A program made the translations under genes and the position numbers. This document shows, in pieces, positions 46,085-54,421 of a DNA stretch of 64,000 bases. This DNA is from Paenibacillus_AP thailandensis. GTDB taxonomy: Bacteria > Bacillota > Bacilli > Paenibacillales > Paenibacillaceae. The notes under the pieces were generated by a model. It searched no databases. It saw only the letters and a program-made list of their open reading frames with translations, and had not been told where the DNA came from. Position 1 is the first letter of the stretch. Every line of letters begins with the position of its first letter. The DNA is taken from positions 14,509-78,508 of the forward strand of contig NZ_JBHUMY010000030.1 in assembly GCF_042685365.1 (NCBI RefSeq), written 5' to 3'.

Positions 46085-46939
46085 TTATGTAAGCATTCTT
46101 ACCACATACACTTCTTTGCAAAATCCTCGCAGCCCGTTATAGATCCGGGCCAGCTTGGCCTCCTTCGATACGAGCCCGAAAACCGTAGGCCCGCTGCCGG
46201 ACATGAGCACGCCGTCGGCTCCAAGCCGCTGCATGCTTTCTTTCAACTGCAGCACTTCCGGATACAGCTTCAGCGTGACGTCCTCCAGAACGTTCCCGAG
46301 CCCGGCGCATATGTCGTTAAAATCGCCGCGCCGGATCGCGGAAAGCATATTCGCCGCGGACGGATGGCGTCCGATTTCGTTCGCCCGCAGCTTGCCGTAC
46401 ACGTCGGCCGTCGACACGTTGATGGGCGGCTTGGCGAGCACCACCCAGCAGCCCGGCGGGTTCTCGATCTTCTCCAGCTTCTCCCCCCGACCGGTAGCAA
46501 GCGCGGTTCCGCCGGTTACGCAGAACGGCACGTCCGAGCCGAGCTCCGCGCCGAGCCGGCACAGCTCGTCCTCCGGTATTTGCAGTCCCCAGAGACGGTT
46601 TAAGCCGCGGAGCGCGGCCGCAGCGTCGCTGCTGCCTCCGGCGAGGCCGGCCGCGACCGGAATTTTTTTGTCCAAATGTATGTATACGCCTTTGCGGACG
46701 TCGTAGCGTTCTTTAATCAGCTTGGCGGCCTGGAAGGCTAAATTTTTCTCGTCAAGCGGTATGTAGCCGGCCTGGCTGGATATGATAATGGTATCGCGCG
46801 GAAGCTCCTCCATCTCAAGCCGGTCGGCGAGGTCGACCATCGTCATAATCATTTCGACTTCATGGTATCCGTCTTCGCGCTTACGGATCACATCAAGCAG
46901 CAAATTGATTTTGGCGGGTGCTTTTTCGTATATTTTCAT
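46085..46939 (-). CDS. ispE: 4-diphosphocytidyl-2-C-methyl-D-erythritol kinase
   Basis: ATP-dependent step of the MEP isoprenoid pathway. GHMP-kinase fold: KAPAKINLLLDV at the N-terminus, the ATP loop PVAAGLAGGSSDAAA near residue 95-109, and the C-terminal SGSGPTVFG motif. 284 residues. Only about 65 bp separate its stop from the start region of purR, including the PurBoxes. Confidence 0.97.
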   Translation of the reverse strand: MKIYEKAPAKINLLLDVIRKREDGYHEVEMIMTMVDLADRLEMEELPRDTIIISSQAGYIPLDEKNLAFQAAKLIKERYDVRKGVYIHLDKKIPVAAGLAGGSSDAAAALRGLNRLWGLQIPEDELCRLGAELGSDVPFCVTGGTALATGRGEKLEKIENPPGCWVVLAKPPINVSTADVYGKLRANEIGRHPSAANMLSAIRRGDFNDICAGLGNVLEDVTLKLYPEVLQLKESMQRLGADGVLMSGSGPTVFGLVSKEAKLARIYNGLRGFCKEVYVVRMLT

Positions 46940-46994
46940 CCGTTATTTCTCCCGTTCGTTTCGTTAGCTTAAGCCCCATTATAACAAACGGATA

Positions 46995-47040
46995 CAAGAA
47001 AAGCTAAGAGTTATGCTGCTTAGACAGCATGCCCTTAGCT
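46995..47040 (-). terminator. Terminator of sspF
   Basis: AGCTAAG/CTTAGCT outer and ATGCTG/CAGCAT inner stems, then TTTTCTTG on the minus strand. Confidence 0.85.
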
Positions 47041-47079
47041 AAGCGGTTAAGAACGGTTCGCGGACGCTTTGCGAATGAT

Positions 47080-47265
47080 TTACGGACGGTCCGACTTGGC
47101 TGCGGCCTGCTCCGCAAGCTGAATGGCCCGTTTCACCATGTTGCCCGCGTCTTTGGCCTTGATGCCTCCCCAGCCTTCTTGCTCGACGGTGTTATAGAAA
47201 CCGAGATCCTTCGCCAGCTCCGTCTTCAGCTGCTCCGACATGACGCTCCTTCTTCTGCGGCTCAT
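47080..47265 (-). CDS. sspF: Small acid-soluble spore protein (SspF type)
   Basis: Alpha/beta-type SASP that coats spore DNA. 61 residues, with LAKDLGFYNTVEQEGWGGI and KDAGNMVKRAI, the characteristic conserved segments. Start ATG 47265 follows GGGAGG. A strong sigma-G promoter lies upstream. Between veg and ispE as in B. subtilis. Confidence 0.95.
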   Translation of the reverse strand: MSRRRRSVMSEQLKTELAKDLGFYNTVEQEGWGGIKAKDAGNMVKRAIQLAEQAAAKSDRP

Positions 47266-47304
47266 CGCCTATCCCTCCCGTAAATTAATCCGTTGGAACA
47301 TGCC

Positions 47305-47334
47305 TAGTATGCCCCTCGGACGTTCGTTTCATGC
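47305..47334 (-). promoter_or_regulatory. Sigma-G promoter of sspF
   Basis: Minus strand GCATG (47330-47334, fits GHATR), 18-bp spacer, CATACTA (47305-47311, fits CATNNTA). Spacing and both elements match the sigma-G consensus. Confidence 0.8.
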
Positions 47335-47350
47335 GAAGGCCGATGCGCAC

Positions 47351-47376
47351 AAAAAAAAGCGCGGAGCAAGCCGCGC
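47351..47376 (-). terminator. Rho-independent terminator of veg
   Basis: 6-bp stem GCGCGG/CCGCGC followed by eight T on the minus strand, 77 bp after veg. Confidence 0.85.
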
Positions 47377-47453
47377 CTAATTTCCGGCCGTAAAGCCGGA
47401 TTTATATTCGGATGTGGTCCTCATCTTTGAACAACGGCCGATCGCCGCTATCC

Positions 47454-47729
47454 TCAATGCTGGATATAGGTGATACGGACTTGACCTTCATCATTGCACA
47501 CGGTCACTTCCACCGACTCTGTCAGTATATCCGCATAACTGTAGGAGACGCGCTTGAATGCGTTCTGCTCCTGATCCAGTTTGACAATGAAAACAGAAGG
47601 GTAGGTTTCTTCCAACACACCGGTACGTTCGATGGTCTTACGCCGGCCACCGTTTGCTCGAAGACGGATTTTTGAGCCTACATGGGCTTCCAAGCTGCGT
47701 TTAATTTCCAATAGCGCGTTTTTTGCCAT
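47454..47729 (-). CDS. veg: Veg protein
   Basis: Small DUF1021 protein linked to biofilm matrix control in B. subtilis. 91 residues, predicted beta-barrel; LEAHVGSKIRLRANGGRRK and GVLEETYPSVFIVKLD are the conserved parts. Conserved neighbour order yabG-veg-sspF. Biochemical activity unknown. Confidence 0.95.
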   Translation of the reverse strand: MAKNALLEIKRSLEAHVGSKIRLRANGGRRKTIERTGVLEETYPSVFIVKLDQEQNAFKRVSYSYADILTESVEVTVCNDEGQVRITYIQH

Positions 47730-47882
47730 TGTCCACTACCACCTCTTTCCCTGTCCATTATAACCAAAAAGAGGGGGTTTGTCAAACAAAGCAAAATATT
47801 ATATCAGCGAACCCGTTTTTCTGTCAACGTTGTTTTCACCCATTTTTTCTAATATGATAAAAAATTATCCGTTTTGCTCCAA

Positions 47883-48761
47883 TCAAACGATGCCTGCCTG
47901 AGGCGGAGCGGATTCCATCAGCTTCGGTATCGGCATGCCGATCCGGTATTTGCCCATCGTCTCGATGCCTCCGACGCCGTCGACGCCGCTGATTGTTCCG
48001 TGTATGACATCGGACAGATTGATCGGATCGCGGATCGACGTATAGCTGGCTTTAATTGCGATGTAAACCGGGTCGAGCGCATGGATCAAAATGCGCGCCG
48101 GCGAGCTGGCAAAGTTCGATCCGCTTTGCAGAAGCGCTTCGAAATGCGACTGGCAGGCGCCGGCGATGACGATCAGGCCGTCGCGGTTTTTTTCGTACTG
48201 TCTGGCCACATGCACCGCGTTTACGAAGTTTTGCGAATTTTTGTAGCTGCTGAGGCTGTACAAATCTTGACCTTGGCGGTTTTTCAAGACGCCGTCATGG
48301 CCCGTTATCACCACGATATCGGGCTGTATTTCCGGAAGGAGGCGGAGCAGGATGTCCGCCATTCGGGACTCGTGGACATGGATGCCGTGGGCGGGGACGC
48401 GCATGGTTGTGTAAAGCTGCATGCTTTTGCGCAAATAGTTGCTGTCTCCGTCCAAATGCAGCACCTTGCCGGGCACTTCGAAGAACGCCTGATTGGCAGG
48501 CGCGGAAGGCATTCTGCCGGATATGGACGCTTGCTGCTCCTTCTGCCGGCGCTTGATCGTATCGTTCATTTTGACTCGAACCTGCTGTGCGGCAATCGTC
48601 GATTCCGGATCCCGGACAATAGACAGGTCTTGCACCGGCGCGTCCGCAAGAAGGCGGTAGTCGGTGCCTTTCAATATGGCCAAGTCTGAGCTTAAGTCTT
48701 CAATCCGAAATAATACATCGCCCCCGTACGACTTGCGGACGACCAGGTCCCCTGGATTCAT
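47883..48761 (-). CDS. yabG: Sporulation-specific protease YabG
   Basis: Cysteine-type peptidase that processes spore coat proteins late in sporulation. 292 residues; an N-terminal beta domain (GDLVVRKSYGGDVLF) precedes the peptidase region with VVITGHDG (about residue 150) and the likely catalytic Cys in AGACQSHFEALL (about 200). A sigma-K promoter is visible upstream. Confidence 0.94.
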   Translation of the reverse strand: MNPGDLVVRKSYGGDVLFRIEDLSSDLAILKGTDYRLLADAPVQDLSIVRDPESTIAAQQVRVKMNDTIKRRQKEQQASISGRMPSAPANQAFFEVPGKVLHLDGDSNYLRKSMQLYTTMRVPAHGIHVHESRMADILLRLLPEIQPDIVVITGHDGVLKNRQGQDLYSLSSYKNSQNFVNAVHVARQYEKNRDGLIVIAGACQSHFEALLQSGSNFASSPARILIHALDPVYIAIKASYTSIRDPINLSDVIHGTISGVDGVGGIETMGKYRIGMPIPKLMESAPPQAGIV

Positions 48762-48782
48762 CGGTTCATCACCTCTTACGTC

Positions 48783-48811
48783 TATCCTATGGGCAGACGC
48801 ACGGAATGGTG
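48783..48811 (-). promoter_or_regulatory. Sigma-K promoter of yabG
   Basis: Minus strand CACC (48808-48811), 16-bp spacer, CATAGGATA (48783-48791), matching the sigma-K pattern AC-N16/17-CATANNNTA. The start codon is about 20 bp downstream. Confidence 0.75.
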
Positions 48812-48846
48812 CGAACGACTTGAGAACGGGAGTCCCGCGCCTTCCG

Positions 48847-49746
48847 TCAGCTCCAGCCTTCCTCCAGCATAGCGCGGCTGATGCGGGCGAATTCCTCCAG
48901 CGAAAGCGTCTCTCCCCGGCGCGAAGGCTCGATGCCGCAGCGCGTCAGCAGCTGCAGCACCGCCTCGCGGCGCTCCTTGCCGGCCATCGCCGTCAAATTG
49001 TTCGCCAGCGTCTTGCGGCGCTGCGCGAAGCTGGCCTGAACGACGCGGAAGAAGTGTTCTTCGTCGGGAACGTCTACGGGCGGCTTGTCCCGCAGCGTCA
49101 GCTTAATAACCGCCGAATCGACGTTCGGCTGCGGAATAAAGACGGTATGCGGAACGGTGCATACAAGCTTCGGCTCGCAATAGTATTGGACGGCCACGCT
49201 GAGGCTGCCGTAATCTTTGCCGCCGGGCTTCGCGGCCATCCGCTCGGCCACTTCCTTCTGAATCATGACGACGATATGCTCCAGCGGCAGCCGCTCCTCG
49301 AGCAGCTTCATGAGGATCGGCGTCGTGACGTAATACGGCAAATTCGCCACGACGCTTATGCCCGCTACGCCGGCGAATTGCTCGTCGAACAGCTTGCGCA
49401 AATCCAGCTTCAGCACATCGCCGTGCACAACTTGAACGTTGTTCTTCTCCGCGAAAATATCGTTCAAAATCGGAATAAGCCGATTGTCGATTTCGACGGC
49501 CGTCACCTTGCCCGCCGCCTCCGCGAGCTGCTCCGTGAGCGCTCCGATGCCCGGGCCGATCTCGAGGGCTCCTTTCGTTTCGTCAAGCTCGGCCGCATCC
49601 ACGATTTTATTCAAAATGTTCTGGTCGATCAGAAAGTTCTGTCCCAAGCTTTTCTTGAACGAAAAGCCGTATTTCGCAATAATTTCTTTCGTTCGCCTCG
49701 GCGTTCCGACGTCTTCCGATCTTTTGGCGCGCACCGATTCGCTCAT
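48847..49746 (-). CDS. rsmA: 16S rRNA dimethyladenosine transferase RsmA (KsgA)
   Basis: Dimethylates A1518/A1519 of 16S rRNA. 299 residues. SAM motif I ALEIGPGIGALTEQLA near residue 65-80 and motif IV VANLPYYVTTPI near 135. N-terminal SLGQNFLID is typical. Overlaps rnmV by 4 bp (ATGA), so the pair is translationally coupled; rnmV-rsmA order is conserved. Confidence 0.97.
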   Translation of the reverse strand: MSESVRAKRSEDVGTPRRTKEIIAKYGFSFKKSLGQNFLIDQNILNKIVDAAELDETKGALEIGPGIGALTEQLAEAAGKVTAVEIDNRLIPILNDIFAEKNNVQVVHGDVLKLDLRKLFDEQFAGVAGISVVANLPYYVTTPILMKLLEERLPLEHIVVMIQKEVAERMAAKPGGKDYGSLSVAVQYYCEPKLVCTVPHTVFIPQPNVDSAVIKLTLRDKPPVDVPDEEHFFRVVQASFAQRRKTLANNLTAMAGKERREAVLQLLTRCGIEPSRRGETLSLEEFARISRAMLEEGWS

Positions 49747-50327
49747 TGGCCTTCACTCCCGTTCTCGTCCTCGTTGTTTCCCGTCCGTTCCGCTTCCATC
49801 GCGCGATAGGCGGCGACAAACTCTTGCTTCGTTATGCGAAAGCTGGTGCAGCGCTTATAAAACTGCTTGCCGTTCGCGTATCCGATGCCGAGCAGCTTGC
49901 CCATCTTCAGTCTCCGCTCGGCGGCTTCCGGATGGACGATAAGGCCGGCATCCATTAAGTCTTCCCAAGTAATTTCGCTTTTTTCCCCGGGAGCCGCTTC
50001 GGTCCGCACATGGGCAAGCGCTTCGCGGATCGATTCCGGCGATGCGTTCTCGATGCCGATATCCCCTTTATGCTCCGCTTTCTCCTGCGGCAGAAAGGCA
50101 TGCTTGCAGCCCGGCACGCGCTGCGCGACGATTTTGCGGATCCTCTCGCCGGCGTGATCGGGATCGGTGAACAAAATAACGCCCCGTCTCTCCTGCGCAA
50201 GCTTGATCCGGCGCAGCACGTCCTCTCCGATCGCCGAACCGTTCGTTTCGATCGTGTCCGCTTCCACGGCGCGCTTAATGGCGGCCGTGTCGTCCTTGCC
50301 CTCTACGACAATCACTTCTTTAATCAC
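49743..50327 (-). CDS. rnmV: Ribonuclease M5
   Basis: Matures 5S rRNA precursors. The first half is a TOPRIM domain (VIVVEGKDDTAAIK, then VILFTDPDHAGERIRK with the acidic metal site). The GTG at 50327 has AAAGGA 8 nt upstream; an ATG at 50336 directly abuts that site but is a possible alternative. About 194 residues. The C-terminus ends in an acidic, Asn-rich tail. Confidence 0.94.
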   Translation of the reverse strand: MIKEVIVVEGKDDTAAIKRAVEADTIETNGSAIGEDVLRRIKLAQERRGVILFTDPDHAGERIRKIVAQRVPGCKHAFLPQEKAEHKGDIGIENASPESIREALAHVRTEAAPGEKSEITWEDLMDAGLIVHPEAAERRLKMGKLLGIGYANGKQFYKRCTSFRITKQEFVAAYRAMEAERTGNNEDENGSEGQ

Positions 50328-50354
50328 CCGGTTCATCCTTTCTTCGCAGCAATA

Positions 50355-50382
50355 CAAAAAGAAGAGGCATTGCCTCTTCTTA
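50355..50382 (-). terminator. Rho-independent terminator of yabE
   Basis: Stem AAGAAGAGGCA/TGCCTCTT followed by TTTTTG on the minus strand. It partly covers the region just upstream of rnmV. Confidence 0.85.
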
Positions 50383-50457
50383 TCATGGCATAATTTAAAT
50401 CATAATTACATTGCAACACTCAACGAACTGTTGTCGTTTAATAAATACGGCTTCTTC

Positions 50458-51585
50458 TTAGCTGGCCGAAGGTTTCGTCGGGCCAAGCACATAGACGGTG
50501 TAACCCTTCTTTTTCCCGAATTTGACCGCATAGGAAGAGCTGTCGAAATAAATGTCGATTTTGTTGCCCGTAATGGCGCCACCGGTATCCTCCGCTCTGC
50601 GGAAACCGATTCCCTCGATATAGACCCACCAGCCAAGCGGAATGACATCCGGATCTACCGCGATGGTCCGGCCTTCTTCCACCTTCGTGCCGGATGCCGT
50701 AATGCCGTATTGCGGATGGCTTTCGTCTTTGCCGGTCGACTCCGTATCGGCCGTATACGCGGTCAACGTTACGTTGTTCAGCACTTTTTTCGGCTTGAAC
50801 GTCACGCCGCCCTTCGTAACGGACGTTGCGGCGAGCGTGGTGACGTTAGGGGTCGTTTTTTTGGTGCCGACCGCTACGATCTTGTTGACTGCGGGTTGCT
50901 CGACCACTTTGCTGACAATTTTTTTGGAAACGAGCTGGCCGTCTTCGTAGACCTTTTCGATCTGCTCGACGACGACGCCTTCCTGGCCGCTTTGCACCAG
51001 CTTCTCTTTGCCCTTCTCCAGCGTAGGGTCTTCTTTCTTGATAATCGTAAACGGCACGCTTCGCTCCGCTTGCGACACATGGGTGTCGACCCGGACCACC
51101 GTCACGCTCGAAACTCCGGTTAACGGAGCCGTAAGCGCCGGCGTGACCTTGTCGGATTCGCGAATCTTAATATTTAATTCGTCAATCGCTTCGCCCACTG
51201 TTTCCTTCGTTGTGTATAACGTCTGCAGCTTTCCGTCCGCCTTCACGGTAAGCTTCACCGCATGATTGATTTCGATCCGGTCTCCGTCCTTAATGCCGGC
51301 ATTCAGCGGAACGGACACCTCGTCATACGGGCCTATCGTGATGGACTTTTCCTCCAGCAGGTCTTGCAGAGCCCACTTCTTGGTCTTGACGACCGTCTCC
51401 TGCCCGTTTACTACCAGGGATACGCTTTTTTCAGTCGTTCCGTACAACAATACCAAAAACATGAAAGTCATAGCGATCGAGATAATGGCACTCAATAAAA
51501 TCAAACGAAAGTTTTCATGCTTCCATCGCCATGCGAAAGACATGCTGGATGATCGTTGCCCATGGGTGTGTCTTACGTCGCCCAT
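50458..51585 (-). CDS. yabE: Cell-wall-associated G5/3D-domain protein (YabE-like, Rpf/Sps family)
   Basis: 375 residues: a transmembrane or signal-anchor helix (about 27-48), two ubiquitin-like DUF348 repeats (about 55-165), a G5 domain (about 180-255) and a C-terminal 3D domain (about 275-365). The 3D catalytic aspartates lie in TAYTADTEST, IAVDPDVIPLG and KIDIYF, as in MltA-like lytic transglycosylases. A role in peptidoglycan remodelling, possibly at germination or resuscitation, is inferred. ATG 51585 follows AAGGAGG. The leader holds a c-di-AMP riboswitch and terminator. Confidence 0.92.
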   Translation of the reverse strand: MGDVRHTHGQRSSSMSFAWRWKHENFRLILLSAIISIAMTFMFLVLLYGTTEKSVSLVVNGQETVVKTKKWALQDLLEEKSITIGPYDEVSVPLNAGIKDGDRIEINHAVKLTVKADGKLQTLYTTKETVGEAIDELNIKIRESDKVTPALTAPLTGVSSVTVVRVDTHVSQAERSVPFTIIKKEDPTLEKGKEKLVQSGQEGVVVEQIEKVYEDGQLVSKKIVSKVVEQPAVNKIVAVGTKKTTPNVTTLAATSVTKGGVTFKPKKVLNNVTLTAYTADTESTGKDESHPQYGITASGTKVEEGRTIAVDPDVIPLGWWVYIEGIGFRRAEDTGGAITGNKIDIYFDSSSYAVKFGKKKGYTVYVLGPTKPSAS

Positions 51586-51746
51586 TTCTTCGGTCCTCCT
51601 TCATAGTCCCGCCGCTAGTGTTACGCATGATTCATTAGCGCGACTATTGAAATATGGCGTGCGGCAGCACGCATATCCAGTATTCTCTTCTCATCCATTG
51701 CCGCCCGGCAGCGTCGCCTGCCGACAGCCCGGCCCTCCCGGCTTCA

Positions 51747-51790
51747 AAATAAAAAGAAGCCTTCGACAGAGGATCTGTTTCGTGGCTTCC
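51747..51790 (-). terminator. Riboswitch-linked terminator in the yabE leader
   Basis: Nested stem (GAAGCC/GGCTTC outer, ACAGA/TCTGT inner) followed by TTTTTATTTT on the minus strand, 48 nt after the aptamer and 162 bp before yabE. This is the expression platform expected of an OFF switch. Confidence 0.85.
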
Positions 51791-51837
51791 CGAAAAAACA
51801 CATGGAAAATGGATGCACGAGGTTGATCGCTCTCTAT

Positions 51838-52025
51838 TGCGCTTACGAGGTTAGCTGTCGGGTTTGGGCAAGAGAGCTGCCCTATTCGCGGTCAGCCGCT
51901 CATGGCGGCCTTGGCGAAATTCACCCCAAGATGAAATCAATGACTCTAAGCGTCTGCCTCGCTCCGTGACAGCCGATCGCTTATCGCCTGGTTCCCCCGT
52001 TCTCCGTTCGGAGATTAAGCGTTAC
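51838..52025 (-). ncRNA. Cyclic-di-AMP riboswitch (ydaO-yuaA type) controlling yabE
   Basis: The minus strand shows the conserved blocks in order: ACGCTTAATCTCCGAACGG, ACGGGGGAACC, GGGGTGAATTTCGCC, and near the 3' end CCGACAGCTAACCTCGTAAG. The terminal CGCTTA and TAAGCG segments pair as P1. About 188 nt, normal for the class. Binding of c-di-AMP would favour the terminator and switch off yabE. Confidence 0.93.
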
Positions 52026-52064
52026 TGGAAATCCGATACAAATCATTTTTAAGTTCTGAAATGA

Positions 52065-52094
52065 ATCATACCTTCATCCGATGCCGATTGTAAA
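52065..52094 (-). promoter_or_regulatory. Predicted sigma-A promoter of the yabE leader
   Basis: Minus strand TTTACA (52089-52094), 18-bp spacer, TATGAT (52065-52070), about 40 bp upstream of the aptamer. Confidence 0.7.
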
Positions 52095-52106
52095 GAAGCT
52101 TTAAAA

Positions 52107-52162
52107 GTCGCTATAAGCGATTTATTCGGATATTTCCAGAAAATATGAGCGATTTAAGCGAC
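52107..52162. repeat. Imperfect inverted repeat downstream of tatD
   Basis: GTCGCT...AGCGAC ends enclose AAATCGCT/AGCGATTT and ATATTT/AAATAT pairs, giving a long interrupted hairpin with repeated AGCGATTTA motifs. It lies between tatD and the yabE promoter and may be the tatD terminator or a dispersed repeat. Confidence 0.6.
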
Positions 52163-52216
52163 AAAAATTAGTTTTTTCGCTCCCTTTCACATTCCTGCTT
52201 CTTTTTTGAGCGTTTT

Positions 52217-52984
52217 TCACAATAGTCTGAAACATTTTTTTCCATTTTCAGTCGTAATCCGGCCGATTTCCTCCACCGTTTTGCCGGTAATTTCGGCCGC
52301 TGCCTCGGCCACAAGAGCGACATAGGAAGTCTCATTTCTCTTTCCTCTAAATGGATGAGGGGCCAAATACGGGCAATCCGTTTCGATCAACAACCGGTCA
52401 AGCGGCACCTTGGCAAGCACCTCTTTCGGAACCCGGGCGTTCTTGAACGTTACCGGTCCGCCAAATGAAATATAAAAATTCATGTCGAGGCACAGCTTGG
52501 CCGTCTCCCAGCTCCCGGAGAAGCAGTGCATGATTCCGCCGACTTCGGAGGCGTGCTCCTCTTTCAGGATGCGGACCACGTCTTCATGGGCGTCGCGGTT
52601 ATGGATGACGATCGGTTTTTTGACTTTTTTCGCCAGCGCAATCTGCTCTCTGAACTTTTGCTGCTGCAGCTCCTTCGGCGACGTATCCCAATGATAATCC
52701 AGCCCGATTTCACCGATCGCGACAACTTTCGGATGCGCGGACAACCGCTCGATCCATTCCAAGTCCCCCGGCTGCATATCGATCGTATCGACCGGATGCC
52801 AGCCGACGGCCGCGTAGATGAAATCGTATTGTTCGGCCAAAGCGATCGTCGACGGAATCGTCTCGCGGTTAAAGCCGATGTTCACGATCAGCTCGACGCC
52901 CGCTTCGCGTGCCCGTTTAATGACTTCGCTGCGATCGTTGTCGAATTTTGAAGAGTCGAGATGGGCATGCGTGTCAAATAACAT
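52217..52984 (-). CDS. tatD: TatD-family metal-dependent deoxyribonuclease
   Basis: 255-residue TIM-barrel hydrolase with the metal ligands in DTHAHLD (4-10), GEIGLDYHWD (about 92), IVIHNRDA (about 126), MHCFSG (about 152) and ETDCPYL (about 203). TatD proteins act as 3'-5' DNA exonucleases in repair and apoptosis-like degradation. In B. subtilis it follows metS; here the HD-domain gene is upstream instead. Confidence 0.95.
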   Translation of the reverse strand: MLFDTHAHLDSSKFDNDRSEVIKRAREAGVELIVNIGFNRETIPSTIALAEQYDFIYAAVGWHPVDTIDMQPGDLEWIERLSAHPKVVAIGEIGLDYHWDTSPKELQQQKFREQIALAKKVKKPIVIHNRDAHEDVVRILKEEHASEVGGIMHCFSGSWETAKLCLDMNFYISFGGPVTFKNARVPKEVLAKVPLDRLLIETDCPYLAPHPFRGKRNETSYVALVAEAAAEITGKTVEEIGRITTENGKKCFRLL

Positions 52985-53086
52985 ATTGTTGTTTCCTCCT
53001 GTATGATCTTCCTATATATAGTTGTTTTTCCTTAATAACTACACGGGAAATGATTGGTTTCCCGGGTGAGGCTGCATAAGCGGTTA

Positions 53087-54406
53087 TTAAAATCTTTCCG
53101 CTTGACGGGCGTCCAATTTGAACAATTCCCGAATGCCTGCCGGCAGCCGGCCGGCAGCCCTCAGAAGCGGCTCCTCCGGGTAATACAGATGATATTGCCC
53201 TTGGTGAAGCCCGGTTATCGAGCGCACGATGTCCGATTTACGCGAAATTTCGTTCAAATGGTCTTGTTCGTCCAGGAGCAGGATCGGCGTTTTTTCTTCT
53301 TTTTCGCCTTTTTTAGTGTCCGGTCGGTATACGTCGTAAGGCTGGTCGTACGGAAAATCGATTTCCATATGATAATCCGGATGGAGCCCGATCATGCGCC
53401 ACTGCTCCTCGATTTCGTTCAGAAGCTTTTCATCCGGGTTGTCCAGCGTTATGTATTTATAAAGCCGGCGGTTCAAGAACCGGTCGCACAAATCGCGGAG
53501 CAGATCGTCGTCCTCCTCCGCCCACTCCCCGAAGGCCGTTTGGACAAGCGACTCGTCCAGCTTCAAATAGGAAGGAACGTCAATCGTTCCTTCCAATAAA
53601 GCTTGAAGCGGCTTCGGCATATATTGGAACGAATAACCCGTTTCGTAAAGCTCGCGGGCTCTGCGGAAAATTTGCCGCAATATAATTTCCGAGCTTCTCG
53701 TAACCGGGTGGAAATAAATTTGCCAGTACATCTGATAACGGGACATTAAATAATGCTCCACGGCGTGCATCCCGCTTTCCTTGACGACGATGCTCCCTTG
53801 GTGCGGCCTTAACACGCGAAGTATCCGCTCTAAATCGAAAGTCCCATAATGGACGCCCGTATAATAAGCATCCCGAAGCAGATAATCCATCCGGTCCGCG
53901 TCGAGCTGGCTCGATATTAAACTTACCACAATCGGCTTCGTGTAGGTCCGTCGAATGACCGACGCCACCTTCTCCGGAAAATCTTCGGATACGCCGCGCA
54001 GCACGCGGTTCACTTCCGTATTTTCCAATATAATTTTGCAAGTCCATTGCTCATGATGCGTGTCGAATACTTGCTCGAGCGAATGGGAGAAAGGGCCGTG
54101 CCCGACATCGTGCAGCAAGGCGGCGCAAAGCGACACCAATCTTTCGCTTTTGGGCCAGTCCGGATAACCGTGCCGCTCGAACTGGGAAATGATTTTTCGC
54201 GTAATTTCGTAAACGCCAAGCGAGTGGGAAAAACGGCTATGCTCGGCCCCGTGAAACGTCAAATACGAAGTTCCGAGCTGCCGGATTCGGCGCAAGCGCT
54301 GGAATTCCTTCGTATTAATCAAATCCCAGATCGTTTGATCCTGAACATAAACGTAATTGTGAACCGGATCTTTGAACACTTTTTCTTCGCTCAGCCGTTT
54401 TTTCAT
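53087..54406 (-). CDS. HD-domain phosphohydrolase (YwfO-like)
   Basis: 439 residues with an N-terminal HD domain: H61 in SRFSHSLGVYE, H99-D100 in LLHDVGHGPFSH, and a distal Asp in DADRMDYLLRD. This pattern fits dNTP triphosphohydrolase-like enzymes (SAMHD1/dGTPase relatives). The C-terminal half carries a charged YDVYRPDTKKGEKEEK stretch. Substrate unknown. ATG follows AAGGAGGG. It occupies the metS position of B. subtilis. Its leader has two perfect 64-bp repeats and a degenerate third. Confidence 0.88.
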   Translation of the reverse strand: MKKRLSEEKVFKDPVHNYVYVQDQTIWDLINTKEFQRLRRIRQLGTSYLTFHGAEHSRFSHSLGVYEITRKIISQFERHGYPDWPKSERLVSLCAALLHDVGHGPFSHSLEQVFDTHHEQWTCKIILENTEVNRVLRGVSEDFPEKVASVIRRTYTKPIVVSLISSQLDADRMDYLLRDAYYTGVHYGTFDLERILRVLRPHQGSIVVKESGMHAVEHYLMSRYQMYWQIYFHPVTRSSEIILRQIFRRARELYETGYSFQYMPKPLQALLEGTIDVPSYLKLDESLVQTAFGEWAEEDDDLLRDLCDRFLNRRLYKYITLDNPDEKLLNEIEEQWRMIGLHPDYHMEIDFPYDQPYDVYRPDTKKGEKEEKTPILLLDEQDHLNEISRKSDIVRSITGLHQGQYHLYYPEEPLLRAAGRLPAGIRELFKLDARQAERF

Positions 54407-54421
54407 AATGTCCCTCCTTAA

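Noticed and set aside
51760..51768. Spo0A box (TTCGACA) in the yabE leader
   Set aside because: The sequence is one arm of the riboswitch terminator hairpin and pairs with its partner, so the match is probably incidental.
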